From: Hawksworthiomyces lignivorus
Taxonomy: Eukaryota > Ascomycota > Sordariomycetes > Ophiostomatales > Ophiostomataceae
Direction of reading: 5' to 3'
Length of the DNA: 64,000 nt
Assembly (NCBI GenBank): GCA_002917075.1
Contig: NTMA01000045.1
Coordinates: 186,001 to 250,000 of the forward strand
Notes under the pieces: generated by a model
Seen by the model: the letters and a program-made list of their open reading frames with translations, nothing else
The model's database searches: none
What the model was told of the DNA's origin: nothing
Translations under genes and position numbers: made by a program
Part shown: positions 10,498 to 19,836 of the stretch, piece after piece
How positions within the stretch are numbered: the stretch's first letter is position 1
Layout of the letters: each line of letters starts with the position of its first letter

Positions 10498-13380
10498 ATG
10501 GCAGAGGAAAACGGCGCGGCCGCGGCCTTGGCTGAGACCCCAGCAACATCTCCAGTTACAACCCTCGAAGCATTGCAAAAACAGTCCAGCCACTCACGTA
10601 GGTTACGGCCACCAGATCCAAGTGACCAGGCCGCCGAAGAAGAGACCCGAGTCCCGCTTCGTGCCGTTCCTGGAAAGCTGTCCTACAGAGAGTCACGCTT
10701 AGGTCTACGCGGTCTATTCGCCAAAAACAAGGGCGCCGTCCAAGACATGCGCGCCTCGATTGCAGATTTCGGCCACTGGCCTTATTCTTTCCATGGAACA
10801 AGATCAGAGACGGCCCTGCCGAGGAACCCATCGCCGACACGAAACGTGCCCCTTCCGCCCGTGTCAAGCACACCCGAACCATTGCAGCAGGCTTCGCGAC
10901 GATCGCCTCTGCAGCTTTCTAACAAACAGGCAGAGGCCACTCCGGCTTCTGCTGTACCCAGCAAGCCCAAGAAGTCAGTCGCCCAGCCCAGGAGCAAAAC
11001 TCCTGGCCCCTCTGCACGATCTAGCAGAGGGGCGCTGGCCACCTGGGATCCCCCACCGCTCTTCCAAGCGTATCCTCAAGCCATCAAGCATGCACAATTA
11101 CCGGTTTGCACGATGTCTGTCGATGCTCTTCAGCGACTGCAAGGACAACGCAACGGCGGCAGTGCTGGAGGAGCCATGTCTGTCCGCACATCGTCAAGTG
11201 ATTCTGCCGAAGGTGGGGCCGCAGCCGGCAAGCCGGTGGAGAAGCCGAGAAGAAAGCATCTCCGAAACACGTCCGCCTCGTCAGTAAAACTCGATTGGCA
11301 CAACAAAATTTATGTACTGGTCACCTCGGGTTATCTTCTGCAGTATGCAGGAGAGGGTTCCTTTGACCGGCTGCCCGAGAAGATCCTCCACATTAGCAAG
11401 GATTCAGCTGCGTTTGCGAGTGACCTCATTCCCGGCCGCCACTGGGTTGTGCAGGTGTGTTCGGCCATGGACGCCGACGGCACCCAGGCATCCGATTCGC
11501 GCTCTCTGTTTCTGCGCTTGCCCTTCCGCGGCAGCGAGCGCAGACATGCCTCGACATTTCTGATGGTGTTTGAGAATGCCGAGGAAATGGAGGGCTGGAT
11601 CACGACCCTGCGGCGCGAAATTGAGCACTTTGGCGGCAAGAAAAATCTCTCCGAGACCGGCAAGCCAAAATCCGACTTTGGCGTGGCGCAGCGGAGAGAG
11701 CCGCCCAGCCAGCGAACGCTGGTGGTGCGCGACCCTGAGCGGTTCTCTCGCGTGATCAATCCGCAGGATCTTCTGCCGCTCTCCAGCCGTCGGGACTCGT
11801 CCATCTCTGGTATAAGCGACGCGCCTAATGCCCATCTCGGAGCCCCGTCGGTCAGTTCGATCATATTGCACGAGCATGATCCGGCAGGCGACGATATGTC
11901 AACGACGAACAGCGTATATTCAGTCGAAGGTCGTCAGCTCGAGAATCTCCGCGACAGCGGCAACCGCTTCTCGTACATCTCATCAGGCCAGCGGACCATG
12001 GTGACTTCGGAGAGCTCATCGCCGCCGTGTTCGCCGATTCGCGACAGCTTCACCAGCTTCCCTAGCGACGAGCCCTCTTCATATTCAGACAGCCCCAAGG
12101 AAGCCCGTCCCCGTCCAAATGCTGCGGCCATCGCCGAGCGCCGACAGTCTCTGCAGCAGACTTCAAACCTGCGACTCTCTGAGTTGCACGCTCCGCAACA
12201 GAATATACAACCACCAGCACAGCCGCGTCCACCGGTGCCCACGACTTCTGTGCCGCAGGTTATCCTAACGAATGCGCATAGCGGCCATGCTCCCGTCGTC
12301 GCTCCGTCGTCGCCACCAGCTACCATACCCAATTTCAGCGTCCCCCATTTAGCTTCGAAGCGATACTCGGCAGTCGTGAGGTCTCCGATGTCCGAGGCGC
12401 CTCCTGCTCCGTTCCAGAGAATGGCGACAGCAGCAGCAATTATCCAACCTGCACCTGAGACGCGGCAGCAAGCACACCATGCGCCCGCCCTCCGACACAG
12501 CGCTCGGAGGCTCCCGCCGCCGTCTTTGGCATTTTCTCGCCCTCTCTCGATTGTCACAGATCACCCTTCTCCGGGAGCATCACCCCCTCTGTCCCGTGAG
12601 GCTTCCAGTACTTCTATAAACAACAGCAACCGCGACAGCGCGGGATATGACTCTGATGTTCCGGATACCGCAGCTCTCTTTTCGCCATGGTCCACGTCAG
12701 AGACCCAGACTTCGCCTGAGAAGATTTTGTCAACGTCGCTCCCGTCTCAGCGGAATGAATATCGGAGAGATGTCCAGGCAGTGGCACGCACTGCAAACCT
12801 AGGACAGTTTCAAGTTACTGTTCGCACGAGTCCTAAACGGCATTCGAGCATGTTCGCTCTGCGGTCTGCGCAGATCGCGTCGGAACAGGGGCGCGCTGAA
12901 ACGAAGCCGGTTGTTGTGCCGTATCGAGGAGCGGCAGCGCTGCTGACTTCCAAATACGCCACCAGCGCATCCTCGATGCCCAAATCGGAACAGGCAATGC
13001 AGAACAGGCGAGCAAGCATGTTTGTCCAACCCAGCAGCAGCATGGCGCTCCGGCCAACATCCATGTACCATCGCGGTGTCATTTCCCACAGAGGCTCCTT
13101 CTCGCAGCCAGAAGCAGAGACCAAAGGCGGCCTAGAGAGCAGCCTCGACAATGGACGCGGACGCACTCTTGCAAAACCAGAACCTTTGGGCGCCGGATCC
13201 TTGCCACCAAATGCGCATCTGCGCGTCCGCTCAGCATCGTCCAAGGCCGTGCTGAATCGCCGCAGCATGCCACAGCTCGCAGACGGTCCGCCGCCAGCAC
13301 CACCACCGACATGTGCGTTGCCACCATTGCCATCAAAGCTGTCCGAGCTCGATCTGCGACGGAGGACTCTCCAAGTCTAG
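10498..13380 (+). CDS. PH-domain protein, large and mostly disordered
   Basis: A single-exon gene encoding 960 residues. A pleckstrin homology domain occupies about residues 263-378. It has the expected beta-strand pattern beginning KLDWHNKIYVLVTSGYLLQY and the closing amphipathic helix with the diagnostic tryptophan (EEMEGWITTLRREIEHFGG). The N-terminal 260 residues and the C-terminal 580 are rich in Ser, Pro and Ala and look disordered. Repeated basic-Ser motifs such as RRASM, RRSM and RHSS are typical of basophilic kinase targets. PH domains bind phosphoinositides or proteins, so a role at the plasma membrane or cell cortex is a reasonable inference, but I cannot assign a specific gene name. 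The start ATG at 10498 is preceded by CCATGG-type context. An unusually long noncoding region lies upstream. Confidence 0.8.
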   Translation: MAEENGAAAALAETPATSPVTTLEALQKQSSHSRRLRPPDPSDQAAEEETRVPLRAVPGKLSYRESRLGLRGLFAKNKGAVQDMRASIADFGHWPYSFHGTRSETALPRNPSPTRNVPLPPVSSTPEPLQQASRRSPLQLSNKQAEATPASAVPSKPKKSVAQPRSKTPGPSARSSRGALATWDPPPLFQAYPQAIKHAQLPVCTMSVDALQRLQGQRNGGSAGGAMSVRTSSSDSAEGGAAAGKPVEKPRRKHLRNTSASSVKLDWHNKIYVLVTSGYLLQYAGEGSFDRLPEKILHISKDSAAFASDLIPGRHWVVQVCSAMDADGTQASDSRSLFLRLPFRGSERRHASTFLMVFENAEEMEGWITTLRREIEHFGGKKNLSETGKPKSDFGVAQRREPPSQRTLVVRDPERFSRVINPQDLLPLSSRRDSSISGISDAPNAHLGAPSVSSIILHEHDPAGDDMSTTNSVYSVEGRQLENLRDSGNRFSYISSGQRTMVTSESSSPPCSPIRDSFTSFPSDEPSSYSDSPKEARPRPNAAAIAERRQSLQQTSNLRLSELHAPQQNIQPPAQPRPPVPTTSVPQVILTNAHSGHAPVVAPSSPPATIPNFSVPHLASKRYSAVVRSPMSEAPPAPFQRMATAAAIIQPAPETRQQAHHAPALRHSARRLPPPSLAFSRPLSIVTDHPSPGASPPLSREASSTSINNSNRDSAGYDSDVPDTAALFSPWSTSETQTSPEKILSTSLPSQRNEYRRDVQAVARTANLGQFQVTVRTSPKRHSSMFALRSAQIASEQGRAETKPVVVPYRGAAALLTSKYATSASSMPKSEQAMQNRRASMFVQPSSSMALRPTSMYHRGVISHRGSFSQPEAETKGGLESSLDNGRGRTLAKPEPLGAGSLPPNAHLRVRSASSKAVLNRRSMPQLADGPPPAPPPTCALPPLPSKLSELDLRRRTLQV

Positions 13381-14315
13381 AGAAGCAGGAGGCTCTGCCT
13401 TTATATTCCAGCCAGCCAACCTTCCTTTCACTTAACTTACATTTACTTTATTTCTTTGGGTTTCTTCTCATACAATTACCGCCGGCTATCGGCTCCTCTT
13501 CCATGTTTCCTTTGTCAACGGTTTAGATATTTGGCATTGGATAAGACTGCCATCCATGCTTCAAGGCACTAACCGCCGAGCGTTCATTTCTGGAACACGA
13601 TTTCCTTTCTCACATATACCATGTATTATATGTAATTGGGTCAGGGGGGGCAACATAGGCTTTGTGTATGATTAACGTGGCCAATGAACAAAATATAAAA
13701 GACATTTGATATACTTGTATTTCTCGAGGCGTATTAATATACATTGTGATCCATGGGCTGCAAGGCGGAGGAACATCGCAGACGTACAGAGAACGAGTAT
13801 TCTGGCTCACTGGCTCACTGGCTCACTGGCTCATTGGCTCGACTTTGGTGTAATTGGAGGGGAAGATGCAGCTTAGCAATGCTTATACCCCACTAAGTTG
13901 TCTGTTCCAGGGGGAAGGCAGTGGAAAGCCCACAACGGAAAATCCGCCACTCGAAACCCGGAAGTAGCGCTCTGGCAAAAATATTATGCAGAGGTACATT
14001 CTGTAGATGTTTGCCCCACACTTTATCGCAAGTGGCCAAAAAATTCAAATCGACAAGGGAAAAATAAATGCACACACACAACTCGGAACGAAAAAAGGCG
14101 TCGCTTGAACTCGTCATCATCCACCATTTTCCCCTCCACGACAAGGCTCTCAAGACAACCCGCCGATCTTCATATCTCTTTGACGACCAGGGGATTCTTA
14201 TCTCAAAAGACGCAAGAGATCACATCACCGACTCTCGATTCTCGCTCCCCCGCTCTCTATAATTCCGAATCTCATTTTTTTTTTGTGGGAACCTTTTTCT
14301 GCAGCAGGACCAACC
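13381..14315. other. Spacer between the PH-domain gene and eIF3g
   Basis: This holds the 3' end of the PH-domain gene and the promoter and leader of eIF3g. No coding region is supported. An 8-bp tandem repeat lies at 13803-13840, listed separately. The last 100 bases before the eIF3g ATG are CT-rich with a T-run at about 14275-14285. Confidence 0.6.
13803..13840. repeat. 8-bp tandem repeat (TGGCTCAC), about 4.75 copies
   Basis: Three perfect copies of TGGCTCAC, then TGGCTCAT, then a partial copy TGGCTC, read directly from the sequence. It is a simple minisatellite in noncoding DNA with no apparent function. Confidence 0.92.
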
Positions 14316-15296
14316 ATGGCGACGGCGACGCTGCCCACGCGGGCCAAGCACGACTGGGCGGACGACGAGGAAGGTGACGAGGCGGGCGCGGCTGGCGCGA
14401 CGGAGCTGCCGCCGCCGCAGACGATCAGCAACAAGGACGGCACCAAGACGACGATCAGCTACCGGATCGACGAGCAGGGGCGCAAGGTGAAGACGACGCG
14501 GCGGATCCGGCTGATCACGCACCGCGAGGTGGTGAACCCGCGGGTGGCGGACCGCATGACGCGGGCCAAGTTTGGGCTGTCGGCCAAGGACGGCGCGGGC
14601 CCGGCGTCGGACACGACGTCGGTGGCCGAGAACATCATCTTCAAGCCGAGCGCCAACTGGCGCCAGGACGCCAAGGACGAGTCCAAGGACCCCAACGCCG
14701 CCGCGCTCAAGGACAAGCTCAAGGACAAGAAGGTCAAGTGCCGCATCTGCAACGGCGAGCACTTTACCGCCCGCTGTCCCTACAAGGACACCATGGCGCC
14801 CATGGGCGAGACGCCCGCCGGCGGCGCCGACACGGGCGCTGACGACGACGACTTTGGCGGTGCCTCGCGCGGCGGCGCCGGCGGCCTGGGCGGCAGCGGT
14901 GGCGGCGGCGACGGCGCCAAGAAGGGCTCGTACGTGCCGCCGGCGCTGCGGGGCGACCGCGGCGGCGCCGGTGCGGGCGGCGGCAGCAGCATGTCGGGCG
15001 CGGGCGCGCGCGGCAGCGGCGGCGGCGGCTACGGCGAGCGCGACGACTTTGCCACGCTGCGCGTCACCAACGTGTCGGAGCTGGCCGAGGAGCAGGAGCT
15101 GCGCGATATGTTCGAGCGCTTCGGCCGCGTCACCCGCGTCTTCCTCGCCAAGGACCGCGACACCGGCCTCGCCAAGGGCTTCGCCTTTGTCAGCTTCGCC
15201 GACCGCACCGACGCCGTCAAGGCCTGCGCAAAGATGGACGGCTTCGGCTTCAAGCACCTGATCCTGCGGGTAGAGTTCGCCAAGAAGGCAAACTAG
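14316..15296 (+). CDS. TIF35: Eukaryotic translation initiation factor 3 subunit G
   Basis: A single-exon gene for a 326-residue eIF3g. eIF3g is an RNA-binding subunit of the eIF3 complex that contacts the mRNA entry side of the 40S subunit and helps scanning and reinitiation. The N-terminal eIF3g domain (about residues 25-160) contains conserved stretches such as [18 protein letters not shown] and a zinc-knuckle-like motif [17 protein letters not shown] (about 140-156). A Gly/Ala-rich linker follows (about 165-240). A C-terminal RRM runs from about 242 to 326, with RNP2 (LRVTNV) and RNP1 (KGFAFVSF). The ATG at 14316 sits in ACCATGG context and gives the expected N-terminus (KHDWADDEE). It converges on the proline-rich gene downstream, with about 430 bp between the stop codons. 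Confidence 0.95.
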   Translation: MATATLPTRAKHDWADDEEGDEAGAAGATELPPPQTISNKDGTKTTISYRIDEQGRKVKTTRRIRLITHREVVNPRVADRMTRAKFGLSAKDGAGPASDTTSVAENIIFKPSANWRQDAKDESKDPNAAALKDKLKDKKVKCRICNGEHFTARCPYKDTMAPMGETPAGGADTGADDDDFGGASRGGAGGLGGSGGGGDGAKKGSYVPPALRGDRGGAGAGGGSSMSGAGARGSGGGGYGERDDFATLRVTNVSELAEEQELRDMFERFGRVTRVFLAKDRDTGLAKGFAFVSFADRTDAVKACAKMDGFGFKHLILRVEFAKKAN

Positions 15297-15726
15297 AGAT
15301 CGGAGGGGGGGCGAAGGAGGAGGGAAGGACGGGCGAAAGGTGGGCTGCAGGGACATCAAAGCAGTCTTTTTACGGATCTTGGGTTCTATTTTTTTTCCCC
15401 TCGCATATTTTGTCTCTTGTTTCTTTTATCACTTTTCTGCGACATAGTCAAAAAGTCGTGTAGATTGGACTCTGGGAAAAAATTGAACTTCTATTGTTTT
15501 AATTGTTCAACAAAGACCTGATGTTTATGTTTGTATATGCTCGGCCCTCCCTGCTGCTTGCTATTTGCATGCTTGAAAATTTCAATGAATGTAGACTGCC
15601 ACCAAACTGTCCCTTTTCTGATCATCTCGAAAGAAATGTTTGCAAATTAAAAATATATGAAAAAAACAGACTCAAGGAAACAATGATGATGAAATGAATG
15701 TGAAGTCTATATCTCGGGACCTCCTG
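15297..15726. other. Convergent 3' spacer between eIF3g and the proline-rich gene
   Basis: AT-rich noncoding DNA between two converging stop codons. It would contain both 3' untranslated regions and poly(A) sites; AATTAAA-like strings occur at about 15645-15660. No gene is seen. Confidence 0.6.
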
Positions 15727-17172
15727 CTAATAGGAGAAGAACCACATGATGCCCGGGTCATCTGGGTCCGCCGCCTGCTGCATCTGCTGCCGCATCCGCC
15801 GGCCCGTCGCGCTTCTTGTCCTGGACCGCCCTACGGCCCCGTCGCGCAGCCGTGAGGCCGTCCGCGTCCGCGAAGGCCGGGCCGGCACCGTCGCCCGCCT
15901 CTGCAGCTTCTTTTCGCCCTTTTGGTGGTGGGCGGCCGACGAGGCCGGCAGAGTCGGGCTCCGCCGCGCCACGGGCTTCCGCGCCACGGCGGGCTTCGAC
16001 CCGCCACCGCCACCGCCACTGACAGCGCTGGCACCGCTGCCGATGCTGCGACGGCGGATGGACCCGGTCACCGACGACGCTAGAGATGCCGCCTTGGCGA
16101 CGGCCTCCCGCTCGCGGGCCAGCGCGACCTTGGCCTTCTTGGTCTCCATCTTGGCCTCCAGCAGCCGCCGCTGGTCCTTGCCCTCCCGGCTGCTCCTGGC
16201 CGCGAGCAGCGGCAGCAGCGACCGGTACTGCACGCCGATGCCCGGGTACTCTGGGACGAAGCGGCTGGTGCTGCCGCCAGTCTTGCTGCCGCTGCCGGTC
16301 TTGCTGTCTGCTCCTGCCCCTGCTCCTGCTCCTCCGCTCTTCGACCCGCTGCCCGAGTCGAGGCTCTCGGCGAGCACGTACGGCGCCAGCCGCAGCATCC
16401 CCACCGACAGCTTCAGCGCCTCCTGCACGTGGTAGCGCGCCTTGCCGCAGTGGTCCCTAGCCTCGGCGTAGAGCGCCCGCGTCTCGGCCGTCCGCGTGTG
16501 CGTGCGGTAGACGTCCTTCTTGGCAAATGCCGCCATGGCCGGCGACAGAAGCGGCTGCGACGACGACGGAGACCCGCGCCGCTCCATCCCCTGAAGCTGC
16601 AGCGGTTTTCGGGGCACCGTGGGCTTCTTCGGCTTCGTCTGCAGCTGCGTCTGCTTCGCCTCCCTGCTCTCTTCCTCCCTCTTCTCTTCGTCTTGGGCGG
16701 CGGGTGCTGCCGGCTTCGGGTCTGTTGGCAGAGGCTTCTCGTCGGCTTCTGCTGCTGTCTCCTTCAGCGGTACTTCTTCTTTTTCTTCTTCCTTTGATAG
16801 ATTTGTGACCGCTGCCTTCTCGGAATACGTGGACGATGCCGTGAATGAATACCGCGGCGGTGACTTCACCCCCGTTTCTTTTCCCTTGTCATCTTGTGCG
16901 GCGGGTGCGGAAGGACCTGGCCCGCCGGGCGATGGCGGCTTCCCCTTGTCTGCGGACTTTTCAGGAGCGGCGGGGGTGTCTGAAGTAGGGGATGTGGAGG
17001 GAGAGAAGTGCGCATGGCGGGGCAGACGCTGCGGAGGAGGAGGAGGGGGCGCGTAGGTCGGGGCCGGCGGAGACGGCGGAGACGGAGACGGTGCTGGTGG
17101 GGGAGACCGCGGCCGCGGCCGCAGCTTGTCTGGCCTGGGAGGCACTACCGGCGGCTTTGCCTCGCGAACCAT
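15727..17172 (-). CDS. Proline-rich protein with candidate SH3-binding motifs, function unknown
   Basis: A single open frame of 481 residues from the ATG at 17172-17170; the frame stays open upstream but has no earlier ATG. The N-terminus is strongly proline-rich, with polyproline motifs of the type bound by SH3 domains (PPVVPPRPDK near residue 7; PSPPSPPAPTYAPPPPPP near 35). A middle region (about residues 215-265) looks folded and helical: KDVYRTHTRTAETRALYAE, then HCGKARYHVQEALKLSVGML. A coiled-coil-like basic helix follows (about residues 330-370, REGKDQRRLLEAKMETKKAK). The tail is Arg/Ser-rich and ends in PGIMWFFSY. Codon use is GC3-rich like neighbouring real genes, which supports coding. 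I do not recognise the family. An SH3-partner or cortical adaptor role is only a guess from composition. Confidence 0.68.
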   Translation of the reverse strand: MVREAKPPVVPPRPDKLRPRPRSPPPAPSPSPPSPPAPTYAPPPPPPQRLPRHAHFSPSTSPTSDTPAAPEKSADKGKPPSPGGPGPSAPAAQDDKGKETGVKSPPRYSFTASSTYSEKAAVTNLSKEEEKEEVPLKETAAEADEKPLPTDPKPAAPAAQDEEKREEESREAKQTQLQTKPKKPTVPRKPLQLQGMERRGSPSSSQPLLSPAMAAFAKKDVYRTHTRTAETRALYAEARDHCGKARYHVQEALKLSVGMLRLAPYVLAESLDSGSGSKSGGAGAGAGADSKTGSGSKTGGSTSRFVPEYPGIGVQYRSLLPLLAARSSREGKDQRRLLEAKMETKKAKVALAREREAVAKAASLASSVTGSIRRRSIGSGASAVSGGGGGGSKPAVARKPVARRSPTLPASSAAHHQKGEKKLQRRATVPARPSRTRTASRLRDGAVGRSRTRSATGRRMRQQMQQAADPDDPGIMWFFSY

Positions 17173-19836
17173 TCTCAGCTTATACTTTAGAATATATATG
17201 AATTTTGTTCCCAATTGCTCGGATACGGATCAAAATCAAACAAGTCCGGCACTAAACAACCGCACAATGGATCTCACGATAAATTAAACAAAGGATGGAA
17301 CAAATTGAAGACAAAGACGCCTTTGTAGAAGAGGACCTAGGACGAGATAGATATCTAGAGAGAGTTTCTCCCTTATCAGCCGTATCGTGCACATATCCTT
17401 CCAACATCCTTCCAACATCCCTCGTCACCCCTGCTACGTATTCTTCCTCGTCATCTACCCCCAATTCCAGTCCGGACCCCCGATATGTGCTTACCGCTAT
17501 CGTGCATGGTGGGTGGTGAGATTCGACGAGCAAACAGGAAAAGCGGATTCGCTTAACCAGAAAACGACGAAAAAAAAAAACAAACAAATAAGAGAACAGA
17601 GGAGGTATAACACAACATGTAAATAAATACTTGGTGGTATAGGCGTGTCTCATGTGCTGTGTGTCTGGGTCTGAACGCGCGTGTGGATGTGCATCAATAC
17701 GTGCCATCGCGCAGAGAAGGCCGTGATTTGTGCCTCTGATCCTCCTCCCCCTCCTTTTCGGCTTCCTCTTCTTACCTTGATCGACATGATTCAACAAAGA
17801 GCGGCCAATGGCTCGCTGCCATATTGAGACAAGACGGCAGTCCTTCCCATTCAACCGACATACGCAGTTGAAGCTCACCGAATAGGGTGCAGGATGCGTG
17901 TGGGAAACGAGCATGACGATGAAAATGAGCTCGGAGAATAAAACAGATGAAAAAAAGCCACCAAAGGACTATCCATCCAAGGCATCCAAGCCACCAACGG
18001 CAATCTTGTCATCTTGCAACTCTGCAAGCGAAATTGAGCTCTCGTATATATAGAGAAGAATGCCTTCCTGTTGCGCTCTTTTTCTCGGGCGCCTCTGCTT
18101 TTCTTTTGCCAGGCCTCGATCCGTGCTGCTGGCAAAATGGGGAACAGCCAATAAGACGAAGCGGCAGCGGGCGGGAGACAAAAAAGAGAAACAATAGTCT
18201 TAAAAGACAAAATAAAGCCAGAGACAAAGTAAGGCAGACAGACAGAACCTGACGGTCCCGAGCTGCTGGCGAATGGGGGCGGAGGCCACTTGCCTCTCCC
18301 AGATGCCGTACTTAGTAGGCGTTTTGCTGTCTTTTGCGGTTCCTCAATTCATCCCTTCTTCCCCTCCCCTCCCCCACGGTCCACTTGCCGTCTTCATGGA
18401 AAATCTGGATGTCATATAAACACTCGACGTGGCTTATATGCTCTGCATTTCCCATACGACGGATACAATGTCGCGATGTCCTGACGTCCTGACGTCGTGA
18501 CGTCGTGACGTCGTGACAGTTGTGAAGCTCTGTTTCAGCCTTCAGAGTGTTTAATTTTGGGCTGTGCAATTACGCAGAACTCATATTCCCTTCACACAAA
18601 CGTACCTATACACACATAAGTACGAGTATTGAGTACGTCCTCGTAAGTGGTCCCTGGTGGGGCGCCTTATGGGGCTTGACAGCTCTGATAACACAATCGA
18701 AAGCATCGATCATGGACGTTATCTCGGAACGCAACGACGTCAACATTTATTCCCCTCCGTTCCCCCCTTCTGCCATGGCTGCTCTCCACTGCTAGCGACG
18801 CTAACCTCAAAACAGATCTGCGGCTTTCGATGCACACACTCTTTTCTCTCTGCTTCTCTGCCCTCAACCCTTGTTTCCCCCTGCTGCCGTGTTCCACTCG
18901 ACAGCAAACCAAAGAACGCGAGAGGGAGCGCTGTTCCACATTGGCTTAGGGTCGTTGGGGGAAATTGATTGCCCACAGCATTATTTTCGTTTTTTGCCTG
19001 TCTTTTGGACGTCTTTTTAGCATGTGACAGAGGAGCTCGTGTGAGCATTTTCCCTTGTTTCACTGGTCTTGGACCATTAGATTTCCCAAAACGGAGCGAT
19101 GTCCACTTGATCATCTCTCAACAAAAAAAAAAAATCGAGCCGCAAGGTACGGAGTAGAAACAAAGTCCATACCGCGTAGGAAGCGAAGATACAGAAATCA
19201 GAAGAAGACGGAAGAAAATAAATCGTAGAATTAAGGAGTGGGCCAGGTCTGCATCGATCGCAAGCAGCAGCCGTTTCTGTCTGTTCTGCTTGGCGTCTGG
19301 ACCGCTTTCCTTGATTTCCTTTCCTTCTCTCGCCCTTTCTTCCTCTCTGTCTCTCTGACCTCATTTTCCTGTCGATCACCGCGGGCAAGCGCGCAGACAC
19401 GGACGGGATCAGCACTTCGTCTTGTTTCCTACGTTTCTCCTTTGTCGCTCTGGCATCTTCTCACGAGTAGACAGACTGGTCTCCACCTAAGCTTTAAATG
19501 CAAAACTATCATTTCCCTTTGTTTGCCTCTCCCCCTAATAAATAAGAAAGCTACACGTTACAACCCTGGGACTAGCCAGGTGGAGGTGTGGCACACCTGT
19601 CTTGTGATCTTGTAATCTTGTGGTTCTCGTTTTCTTTTCTTTTTCGTCCAGTGCTTCGCTCCCGTTTCACTCTCCCCGCATCTTCGTTCTCCTCATCCTC
19701 CTCATCTTCCTCTTTTGCTTCTCTCCTCCAAAAGCTGCCCACATTGGACTGCACTTCGGTCGATACACATTATCACACCCCCCCCCCCTTCTCCCTTCCT
19801 CCTCCTTCCCCTCTCTCCCTCTTCCTCTCCCCCACT
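17173..19836. other. 2.7 kb divergent spacer between the proline-rich gene and CHO2
   Basis: No convincing gene is seen. It contains the CRE-like TGACGTC array at 18481-18517, listed separately. From about 19620 to 19836, immediately before the CHO2 ATG, there is a long pyrimidine-rich tract of the kind found at strong fungal transcription start regions. A 220-codon open frame at 17252-17914 (minus strand) has no recognisable motif and ordinary intergenic composition. Confidence 0.55.
18481..18517. promoter_or_regulatory. Tandem array of TGACGTC (CRE/ATF-like) sites
   Basis: Five consecutive 8-bp units read (C/G)TGACGTC: two CTGACGTC, two GTGACGTC and a partial GTGAC. TGACGTC is seven of the eight bases of the palindromic ATF/CREB site TGACGTCA, and each unit carries the palindrome GACGTC. 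It lies about 1.3 kb upstream of both CHO2 (plus) and the proline-rich gene (minus). Binding by a bZIP factor is inference; it could equally be a simple repeat. Confidence 0.5.

Noticed and set aside
13803..13840. Possible CRISPR-like or clustered repeat array
   Set aside because: It is a contiguous 8-bp tandem repeat without spacers, in a eukaryotic genome.
14220..15359. Long minus-strand open frame (379 codons) opposite eIF3g
   Set aside because: It is the antisense shadow of a GC3-rich gene; the plus strand encodes an unambiguous eIF3g with RRM.
17252..17914. 220-codon minus-strand open frame in the CHO2 upstream spacer
   Set aside because: No motif, no codon bias, ordinary spacer composition; likely chance.
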